Part shown: positions 5,711 to 11,768 of the stretch, in pieces
Layout of the letters: each line of letters begins with the position of its first letter
How positions within the stretch are numbered: the first letter of the stretch is position 1
NCBI GenBank assembly: GCA_046482845.1
Contig: JAWOEJ010000161.1
Location: 1 to 11,768 of the forward strand
Length of the DNA: 11,768 bases
Direction: 5' to 3'
Origin: DATFJZ01 sp046482845
Lineage (GTDB): Bacteria; Desulfobacterota; Desulfobacteria; Desulfobacterales; Desulfobacteraceae
Notes under the pieces: model-generated
Seen by the model: only the letters and a program-made list of their open reading frames with translations
Databases searched by the model: none
Told to the model about the DNA's origin: nothing
Position numbers and translations under genes: made by a program

Positions 5711-6808
5711 TTCAAAACACGCTTGATTGCTCAGTCAGGAAAGGACTTGAATAATATTAGAAAAACCCAGCATTTAATATGTCTGGCTGATTCTTCAGAC
5801 ATGTCCCTGCTGGATTCCGAGTCGGTACAGCTGGTGGTGACATCTCCTCCCTACCCCATGATAGAAATGTGGGACCATCAGTTTATATCCGGAAATCATG
5901 ACATCAGAGAATTGATTGAAAAGGGCCGCGGCTTTGACGCTTTTGAATGCATGCACAGGCAGCTGGACCGTGTCTGGAATGAAGTATACAGGATTCTGGA
6001 ACCCGGCTGCTTTGCCTGCATCAATATTGGAGATGGTGCCCGGACCATCAAGGAAAACTTCAGTCTCTTCCCCAACCATGCACGGATTCTAAACTATCTT
6101 GTAAAAATCGGCTTTTTACCCATGCCCTCCATACTGTGGCGGAAACAGACCAATGCCCCCAACAAATTCATGGGCTCCGGCATGCTCCCTGGCGGTGCCT
6201 ATGTAACACTGGAGCATGAACATATCCTTATTTTAAGAAAAGGATCAAAAAGGGAATTTAAAACACAGGAACAAAAGGAATTAAGAAGAAAAAGCGCCAT
6301 TTTCTGGGAAGAAAGGAACCAGTGGTTTTCTGATATCTGGTTTGACCTCAAGGGAACCACCCAGAAACTGACCCCTCAGAAAGAACGGAAAAGAAGCGGT
6401 GCCTTTCCTTTTACCCTTCCCTACAGGCTGATCAATATGTATTCCCTGCAGGGAGAAACAGTGGTTGACCCCTTTTTAGGCATTGGCACCACAACAATGG
6501 CTGCCATGGCTGCTGCCAGGAACAGTGTGGGATTTGAACTGGAAAAAAGCCTGGTCGGCCCCATTGAAGAAAGGATCACACCTTCCGGGGAATTACTGAA
6601 CAGCGTGGTTTCTAAAAGACTGAAATCCCACCGTGATTTTGTCTGCGCAAGAAAAGAAACAGGAAAAGAGTTAAAGCATTTTAATGCCTTTTATCAGACA
6701 GAAGTGGTCACAAATCAGGAAAAAAGCATCTGTCTTAACAAAATTGATAACATCAGCTTTAAAAAAAGAAAACAAATATTCCTAGTATCCCACTCTATAA
6801 CTCGATGA
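5702..6808 (+). CDS. Beta-class site-specific DNA methyltransferase (N4-cytosine or N6-adenine)
   Basis: This protein transfers a methyl group from S-adenosylmethionine to an exocyclic amino group in DNA. The catalytic motif IV, TSPPYP, comes first (about residue 47, in DSESVQLVVTSPPYPMIEMW). The AdoMet-binding motif I, DPFLGIGTTTMA, comes near residue 256. This order defines beta-class enzymes, and SPPY is more usual in N4-cytosine types. The stretch between them (about 90-240) should hold target recognition. About 85 extra residues follow motif I and the GFELE strand. The start is uncertain. The frame is open back to a TTG at 5633, overlapping the selenoprotein. ATG 5702 leaves a sensible N-terminus but has no clear ribosome site, and TTG 5747 has AGGAAAGGA close upstream. 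No restriction endonuclease gene is adjacent, so it may be an orphan regulatory methylase. Confidence 0.88.
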   Translation: MLKFKTRLIAQSGKDLNNIRKTQHLICLADSSDMSLLDSESVQLVVTSPPYPMIEMWDHQFISGNHDIRELIEKGRGFDAFECMHRQLDRVWNEVYRILEPGCFACINIGDGARTIKENFSLFPNHARILNYLVKIGFLPMPSILWRKQTNAPNKFMGSGMLPGGAYVTLEHEHILILRKGSKREFKTQEQKELRRKSAIFWEERNQWFSDIWFDLKGTTQKLTPQKERKRSGAFPFTLPYRLINMYSLQGETVVDPFLGIGTTTMAAMAAARNSVGFELEKSLVGPIEERITPSGELLNSVVSKRLKSHRDFVCARKETGKELKHFNAFYQTEVVTNQEKSICLNKIDNISFKKRKQIFLVSHSITR

Positions 6809-6838
6809 TCAAGTTTTTATATCTGATTTCTCGAAAAT

Positions 6839-6929
6839 GGGGTCAGGCCTGCGTTATTGTCATTATCTTCCCTATCCAGTATAATCCCAAAAACGCCGTA
6901 GATAATGACAATAACGCAGGCCTGACCCC
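6839..6929. repeat. Perfect 29-bp inverted repeat with 33-base loop
   Basis: The left arm (6839-6867, starting GGGGTCAGGCCTGCG) and the right arm (6901-6929, ending CGCAGGCCTGACCCC) are exact reverse complements over 29 bases. The GGGGTCAGGCCT end resembles the palindromic REP-type elements mobilised by RAYT (Y1) transposases in many proteobacteria. The hairpin lies between two convergent genes and would also fold in RNA from either side, so it may stop transcription or protect 3' ends, although no T run follows. The 60-codon frame across it (6805-6987) is not credible as a gene. Confidence 0.85.
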
Positions 6930-6987
6930 TCACAGGTATAAAGACCCACAAAAAAAAGGAACACAGCAGTCTCTTTTCATGAATTAA

Positions 6988-9900
6988 TCAATATACTGCT
7001 GTATGATCTTTTCTGATTCTTTCCCATATTTCATTTCCAAGCTTTAACGGTGTTGGAAGGAAAACAATTGAATTTTCCGGAAGTCTGTCAATATTGAGCT
7101 TTTTTTTCAGTTGATTGACAAAATCTTTTACCGATGCAAACCCGTCCTGCTTTGAAAAAAAGACGCAGAACATCTCACCCCAGGAATTCTGATACACAGC
7201 CGCACAATCCTGGATCTTCTTGATTTTCCTGGACGTGCACAGATTCAGTGAAATAAAAAGCGATTTTATCACTTCCCTGGCATTGAGATCTTCAAACCTG
7301 ATATTTTGTTCATTTTTCAGAAAAAAGGCATTCATCTGCTTTAAAAGCGCATTGATATCATCAACTGACACTGCCGTGGCATTGGGGACAAGATGAATTA
7401 CTGTATTTTCAGTATAATACCGGTTGTGGACAAACCAGGCTGCAATTTTTTCTATGGTTTCCCCTTTGTAAAGGAGCTCTTCCCTGCCCATGAACATCTT
7501 TGACTGTTTATTTATCAACTCCCAGGGCTTTTTTTTACCAGAATGCTTGTTATACCTGAGGTTTAGCCGTTGAAAAAATTTTTCCCCGGAAAAAACCAAA
7601 AGATTCTTTTCAATTTTTTCAGGGTGCTTTGAAAACTGAACAAACATTTTCCGCCCCAGGGCGGTTCTGTCCTCAGGGGTTATCAAAACCTGCTTCATGT
7701 CTTCCTTGTCAAAGGCATGGTTGACTTTTTTATAGATCTTAACCATATATTTTTCAATGGTGTCGCTTAACCGGTTCACACTGGCATATTCCCAGTCTGA
7801 AAACCGTCCCGCATCAAAAACCTGCTTTAAATCCCATTTCCAATTATCCATGCACAGACTGATAAACTCCTTTCTAAATCCAAAAAGGGTGTTTTCCAGA
7901 TTTGAACGGGCGGCAATCCCGGCTTTAAGAAAAAAACATAACTGCACAAGCTTCACTGCATCAGGATCACTGCAGGATTGATAGTAATGAACAAGGCTGT
8001 TCAACAGGACATAATAGGAATCTGTCTTTTCAAGATCAAACTGAATGCCTGAGGTCATCCACTGATCCTTTATTTTATTGCATAACAGCGCCTCTTCTCC
8101 GGTTTCATGGATAAACGTATCCAGCAGCGCCATTTTTAAAACCGATTTAAAGGGACTTTTCAACAATTTAAACATCTGCCATATGGACGCTCCAAAATAT
8201 TCACCCGCCGGAATATCATGGATGTCCCCCAGATCGATATACCGGCATTCTGCCGGGTTTCTGCAGACAAAATCATAGAGGGGTTGATAAAAATTCCTGG
8301 CCATGGAGGCGGAAAGGGTGCACCACAGCGGCAGTTTGCCGGCAACATGAATCATGGTTCTGTAGAACTCCTCCTTGAGAATCCTGCCCTGGGCTGAACC
8401 TGAACTTTCAATGCTTGAATCACCGAACTGATCCCTTTTTGCCTTTACAATATCCACAATAAAAAAATGAATTTCTGTTTTAAACTGCTCTAATGCCCAT
8501 TTTTCGAGCAAATCAAGCTTGTACTGAAAATTCTGTTTTAAAATTGTATGGGTCTGATTCCTGACACAAATCCAGTAATCAATATCTGAATCCGATTCCT
8601 GGGCAATGGAGCCGGTGCTGCCCATGGTATATAACGCTTCCACATAGACGTTTTTCTTTAATCTGAACTTTAACCCCTCTTTTTTTAAATATTTTTCAGC
8701 TGTACTTTTTGTTTCCCTTGTAGGAAAATAACCGGATATGCCTGACGGCGCATTCTCATTTTCACTTATGAATCCGGGAAAATCAATATTCTCATGAATC
8801 AGAAGAGGAATAATATCAAATAAATCAGCCTGTCTGGATTTAAACAGATCAAAAGCCGTCAGGATAGAGTATTTATTCTGCCGCAGAAATTGTTTTTTCC
8901 CAAACCGCATGCACTCGGTCAAAAGAAGGAGATCAAATTTTGAAACATCGTCTGCTCCATTAGCTGATTCATAAAAAATCTCCTCCGGCAGGTCAGAAAA
9001 ACTGACAGGGAAATTCCTTGCATTAAAATCTGCCTGTTCTGATTCAATGATCGGGAATGAATGGGAGGGAAACCGGCAGAATCTGGCCAGAACTCCTGAA
9101 AAATCAGTATTATACAGAACAGACTCGACAAAATAAAGATTTGAAATTTCTCCACCGGCAAAAGTTGCTCCGGTAAGATTGGCTCCCTTAAAAGACACAT
9201 CTGCAACAACGGCACCTGTAAATACGGCATCCACCAGATAGGCCCTGTTGAAATCGGAATGAAAATGCCGGGTATTGTAAAAACTGCAGTTCACAAAAAC
9301 ACTTTTTCTTGCAGATACATTTATAAAGATTGTGTTATCAAAGGAAATGCCCTCAAACCGTGCTCTGTCAAAATTTAAATTTTTTAGCAGACAATTCTTA
9401 AAGTCAGCGTTTACAAAACTGGCATCAGAAAAATCAGACTCCTTGATATCGCAGCAGTTGAAATTCATAAAAGGCAGAAACAGCTGGGAGGAAAAATCCA
9501 TATTCTCAACAATTTCATGGCTGAAATCAACGGCTTCTGTATTTTTCTGATTAAGTGTTTTTATCTTTTTATCCAGGGTGCTGGAAAACAGAGCATCAAA
9601 AAAACCTTTTCTACTTTCCTTTTCTGCATTGGTTTTTTCATATTCTGCAGCCTTTTTTTCAATATAACACCCTGTGTTTTTTGATATTTCTTCTTTTTCT
9701 TCCAGAAAAAGAAGATCAACTTTTCTTGAAAATTCAAGGGCAGCCATCCTTACGGCATCATCGGGTACATCCTCAAAAGATTCAAGTATCTCTACAATCC
9801 GTTCCGGCCTTTTTTTTACCATGCCGAGAACAAGGGCCTTGTAAACAAATTTATCCTGATCAATATAAAATTTTTTATTGTTTAAGACTTCATTGATAAA

Positions 9901-10923
9901 CAGCAGGGATGTCCTGGAAAGCGAGGATAGTTCTTCTAAAATTCCAGGGATGAGCCATTGTGCCCTTTCCAGGATCTTATTTAAGAGAATGTGCAGGGGA
10001 AATCTGCCGCAGGCCACCAGGGCCCTGAAGGACATCAGGGCTTCCTGCCTGTCGGGGTGTGCATAAATATTGTACAGAATCACATGTGCAAGTTCAGGAT
10101 AGGTACCGCAGGAAGAAGTTTCCACAATCGTGAGAATTGTTTTTCTTAGACAGGCAGTCCTTTCCTTTGTAAACAGATCCACAAGAAGGGCGGGGTCAAT
10201 CTTTACCACCATTCTGGAAAGGGCTTTGAGGGCAATTTCCTTTTCCCTGACATTATCAGAACTCAACTCCTTTGCAATTATAGTCCGGGGATTCCTGAGA
10301 TCAAGGGGAATGTTTTTAAGAAAAGGATCAGCATCCCTGTTCCTGTCAAAAAGAGAGGCATAAAACCAGACAACTGTTTTTCTCTCTTTGATATTATTCA
10401 ACATTCTCTTAAATTCAACACCAAAATCTCTCCTTACCTCGGGAGTGGAGATAAGATATTGATCCACAAGGGCAAGTCTCGCACTTTCAGAAATATTAAA
10501 AAGGATATTTTTTAAATCGTAAACTGAAACCACTTTGCTCCGGCAGGCACGCCACGCATAAAAAGGGCCCCTTCCACCGGATTCAAGCAGGATCTCAAAA
10601 TAGTATTTCAAGTCCTTTACATAAACATCAGATATTAATTTGCTGTAAATGCGTGCACAAAACAGAGAAGATATTTTAACTGCCTCATTTTTTTCTTTTT
10701 TGTCTTCTGAATAGTAATTTAACCTGGAAATCTCATTCTTAAACCTTTCAAGCAAATGTCTTGCCTTGTTTCTCACTTTAAAAGAATAGGAGTCAACTGC
10801 TTCAAGAACAGGTAAAACCGCCTGTTCCAGAGGAAACTCAGACACCCGGGAAAGCAGATGAACCCTGGCGTCTGCGTCGGCACTTCGCCACTCTTTTTCA
10901 AAGGATTCAAAATCTGTGGTCAT
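6988..10923 (-). CDS. Class I adenylate cyclase with N-terminal HEAT-like and pentapeptide-repeat domains
   Basis: This large cytoplasmic protein (1311 aa from ATG 10923) would make cAMP from ATP. The class I (enterobacterial CyaA-type) nucleotidyltransferase signature is clear near residues 760-785: YTMGSTGSIAQESDSDIDYW, with the Asp-Ile-Asp metal site. EIHFFIVDI, SSGSAQGRILKEEFYRTM and HVAGKLPLWCTL follow, and the family's C-terminal region extends to the end. Unlike E. coli CyaA (about 850 aa), roughly 750 residues precede the cyclase. Residues 1 to about 430 are helical, HEAT-like repeats. Residues 500-615 are pentapeptide repeats (DASFVNADFKNCLLKNLNF, SFKGANLTGATFAG), which form a right-handed beta-helix. 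ATG 10923 is preferred over 10971: it lies one base after the upstream stop and has GGAAAA before it. HPr/EI genes lie 1.9 kb beyond its 3' end. Confidence 0.9.
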   Translation of the reverse strand: MTTDFESFEKEWRSADADARVHLLSRVSEFPLEQAVLPVLEAVDSYSFKVRNKARHLLERFKNEISRLNYYSEDKKEKNEAVKISSLFCARIYSKLISDVYVKDLKYYFEILLESGGRGPFYAWRACRSKVVSVYDLKNILFNISESARLALVDQYLISTPEVRRDFGVEFKRMLNNIKERKTVVWFYASLFDRNRDADPFLKNIPLDLRNPRTIIAKELSSDNVREKEIALKALSRMVVKIDPALLVDLFTKERTACLRKTILTIVETSSCGTYPELAHVILYNIYAHPDRQEALMSFRALVACGRFPLHILLNKILERAQWLIPGILEELSSLSRTSLLFINEVLNNKKFYIDQDKFVYKALVLGMVKKRPERIVEILESFEDVPDDAVRMAALEFSRKVDLLFLEEKEEISKNTGCYIEKKAAEYEKTNAEKESRKGFFDALFSSTLDKKIKTLNQKNTEAVDFSHEIVENMDFSSQLFLPFMNFNCCDIKESDFSDASFVNADFKNCLLKNLNFDRARFEGISFDNTIFINVSARKSVFVNCSFYNTRHFHSDFNRAYLVDAVFTGAVVADVSFKGANLTGATFAGGEISNLYFVESVLYNTDFSGVLARFCRFPSHSFPIIESEQADFNARNFPVSFSDLPEEIFYESANGADDVSKFDLLLLTECMRFGKKQFLRQNKYSILTAFDLFKSRQADLFDIIPLLIHENIDFPGFISENENAPSGISGYFPTRETKSTAEKYLKKEGLKFRLKKNVYVEALYTMGSTGSIAQESDSDIDYWICVRNQTHTILKQNFQYKLDLLEKWALEQFKTEIHFFIVDIVKAKRDQFGDSSIESSGSAQGRILKEEFYRTMIHVAGKLPLWCTLSASMARNFYQPLYDFVCRNPAECRYIDLGDIHDIPAGEYFGASIWQMFKLLKSPFKSVLKMALLDTFIHETGEEALLCNKIKDQWMTSGIQFDLEKTDSYYVLLNSLVHYYQSCSDPDAVKLVQLCFFLKAGIAARSNLENTLFGFRKEFISLCMDNWKWDLKQVFDAGRFSDWEYASVNRLSDTIEKYMVKIYKKVNHAFDKEDMKQVLITPEDRTALGRKMFVQFSKHPEKIEKNLLVFSGEKFFQRLNLRYNKHSGKKKPWELINKQSKMFMGREELLYKGETIEKIAAWFVHNRYYTENTVIHLVPNATAVSVDDINALLKQMNAFFLKNEQNIRFEDLNAREVIKSLFISLNLCTSRKIKKIQDCAAVYQNSWGEMFCVFFSKQDGFASVKDFVNQLKKKLNIDRLPENSIVFLPTPLKLGNEIWERIRKDHTAVY

Positions 10924-10924
10924 T

Positions 10925-11227
10925 TTATTTTTTCCGTGAAGCTGAAGGTACCTGTTTTCCATTAATTTCAATTATCGGCATGCCGCACCCATCAGCAGCA
11001 AGACATACCTTATCTGTTTTTCCACCGGCAAGAGAAGGATAATGAGATCTCAAATAAGAAAAATCAAATGTTTCAAGGGCTGTTTTCAATGCTTCGATCT
11101 CCTTTTCCATGGATTTTCCGATATTTTCAGATTTCAGGCAATTGGAAATTTTTTTATTATACCTGCTTTTTATTTCAGTTTCCAGACAGTGCCTGGAAAG
11201 ATCCAGATTCAGTCTTATTTTTTCCAT
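10925..11227 (-). CDS. Protein of unknown function, first gene of the cyclase unit
   Basis: I do not recognise this 100-aa protein. It begins MEKIRLNLDLSRHCLETEIK and has a long charged helical middle that may form a coiled coil (IGKSMEKEIEALKTALETFD). It ends with a short segment that has two cysteines and a strand-like end (VCLAADGCGMPIIEINGKQV). There is no signal peptide or membrane segment. AGGGGGT four bases before the ATG is a strong ribosome site. Its stop codon is one base ahead of the cyclase start, so the two proteins are almost certainly made from one message. A supporting or regulatory role toward the cyclase is a guess from position alone. Confidence 0.75.
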   Translation of the reverse strand: MEKIRLNLDLSRHCLETEIKSRYNKKISNCLKSENIGKSMEKEIEALKTALETFDFSYLRSHYPSLAGGKTDKVCLAADGCGMPIIEINGKQVPSASRKK

Positions 11228-11350
11228 TGTACCCCCTGTTGATTAAAGGTCAAACCCTAATGATCATTTTTTTTATAACCAGCCATGCGGGCTTGATCAT
11301 AACATCGGCCACCCTGGGGTGGGGTCATAAGAGTCCCCAGCGGCTGCCTG

Positions 11351-11498
11351 TTTCATGCTTCGTTGTGTCCGTCAGGCATGGGGGGTTATATGAAAGCCGT
11401 CAGCCATCAGTACTCAGCTAACAGCTAACAGCTAAAAGCTAAAAGCTAACAGCTAACAGCTAACAGCTAACAGCTAACAGCTTTCATGCTTTGTTGTG
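11351..11498. repeat. 17-bp direct repeats flanking the heptamer array
   Basis: TTTCATGCTTCGTTGTG (11351-11367) recurs as TTTCATGCTTTGTTGTG (11482-11498), 16 of 17 bases identical and 131 bases apart. The copies enclose the heptamer array, suggesting duplication around it or a repeat unit of which this is one module. Confidence 0.75.
11394..11482. repeat. Heptamer tandem array (CAGCTAA)n
   Basis: Nine full 7-base units run from 11415 to 11477, followed by a partial tenth. Seven are exactly CAGCTAA and two are AAGCTAA. Three degenerate units in the same phase precede them (AAGCCGT, CAGCCAT, CAGTACT). A 7-base unit does not keep a reading frame, and the array is between genes. Arrays of this type can change length by slippage. 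Confidence 0.92.
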
Positions 11499-11546
11499 CC
11501 TGCGAGTGCACGACCGTTAGTTGAGGACAGCTTGTTCAGCAAATTT

Positions 11547-11705
11547 TTACGGCACAATGATGATATCATCTGTCTGCAGGACAATGTCGCTGCCGAGCTT
11601 GCCTTTTACAATATCTTTGTAGTCAATATTGATGACAGATTCTTTGCTGCCGTCTTTCCGGAACAGAATGATTTTGCTTTTGGATGCCCATCTTTTGCCG
11701 GGCAT
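11547..11705 (-). pseudogene. 3' fragment of a polysaccharide export (Wza/SLBB-type) gene
   Basis: The minus-strand frame encodes the last ~50 residues of a polysaccharide biosynthesis/export protein. It reads KRWASKSKIILFRKDGSKES, then VINIDYKDIVKGKLGSDIVL and a final DDIIIVP. In intact relatives this is the end of the SLBB part, with a typical ILRKDG…GDVIVVP ending. The frame is closed by a TAA about 36 bases upstream of the ATG at 11705, and the tRNA-Pro gene starts at 11745. The N-terminal export domain, signal peptide and most of the SLBB domain are therefore absent. This is a truncated remnant, probably left by a rearrangement beside the tRNA gene. Confidence 0.65.
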
Positions 11706-11744
11706 GCAAGGCAAAAGGGTGGTAAAACGGCGCCAGTAATTTTA

Positions 11745-11768
11745 CGGGGCGTAGCGCAGCCTGGCAGC
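11745..11768 (+). tRNA. 5' end of a tRNA-Pro gene, cut by the window edge
   Basis: CGGGGCGTAGCGCAGCCTGG then CAGC matches the acceptor strand and D-arm start of bacterial tRNA-Pro (E. coli: CGGCGAGTAGCGCAGCTTGG). The anticodon lies outside the window, so the identity rests on the 5' part only, including the C at position 1 that is typical of tRNA-Pro. Confidence 0.75.

Larger units (their letters stand above)
11228..11546. other. Repeat-rich region without genes
   Basis: No gene is supported. The part next to 11227 should hold the promoter of the cyclase unit, but only weak candidates are seen (TTATAA near 11271-11276). CTGGGG (11314-11319) and CCCCAG (11335-11340) can pair into a hairpin. 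The rest is occupied by the heptamer array and its flanking repeats. Confidence 0.4.

Noticed and set aside
6805..6987. 60-codon frame after the methyltransferase
   Set aside because: Most of it is the perfect inverted repeat and its loop; the frame is a by-product of the palindrome.
10921..10971. Longer start (ATG 10971) for the adenylate cyclase
   Set aside because: It would overlap the upstream gene by 47 bases, while ATG 10923 lies one base after that gene's stop with a GGAAAA ribosome site.
11394..11482. CRISPR array
   Set aside because: The unit is only 7 bases with no unique spacers and no cas genes nearby.

Overview
The window looks like a chromosomal segment of a sulfate-reducing Desulfobacterota (Desulfobacteraceae-like) bacterium. 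This is inferred from three things: a tmRNA that encodes the tag ADDYNYAVAA, an apparent selenoprotein read through in-frame UGA codons, and the style of the HPr/EI genes. The species cannot be named from the sequence alone.

Layout. Positions 1-1480 are an accessory patch on the + strand. It starts with a half site resembling the end of an integron attC. A RelE/ParE-type toxin with an overlapping Xre-type antitoxin follows, then a second attC-like hairpin, and then an IS91-family transposase cut off before its catalytic region. A 53-codon secreted-peptide ORF follows, with an amber codon in frame just ahead of it. Positions 2047-5077 are a compact minus-strand housekeeping cluster. It reads ptsH (HPr), ptsI (enzyme I) and smpB, all overlapping by a few bases, then ssrA (tmRNA) with its own promoter and terminator.

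Positions 5386-6808 are on the + strand. An ORF missed by ordinary gene calling encodes a glutaredoxin-like selenoprotein of the 'UXX-star' kind, with UGA at codon 13 and again at codon 73. Each UGA is followed by a hairpin placed like a bacterial SECIS element. A beta-class DNA methyltransferase follows directly. A perfect 29-bp inverted repeat separates it from the convergent next unit.

Positions 6988-11227 (minus) hold a 100-aa protein of unknown function and, one base after its stop, a very large class I adenylate cyclase. The cyclase carries N-terminal HEAT-like helices and a pentapeptide-repeat segment fused ahead of the catalytic domain. The right edge (11300-11768) is non-coding or debris: a heptamer tandem array between 17-bp direct repeats, a truncated 3' end of a polysaccharide-export gene, and the first 24 bases of a tRNA-Pro gene.

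Taken together, the core genes concern phosphotransferase signalling (HPr, EI), cAMP synthesis and ribosome rescue (SmpB, tmRNA). HPr/EI and a class I cyclase lying close by is suggestive, because in enterics the PTS controls this cyclase class. No sugar permease (EII) is visible here, so the link is inference only.
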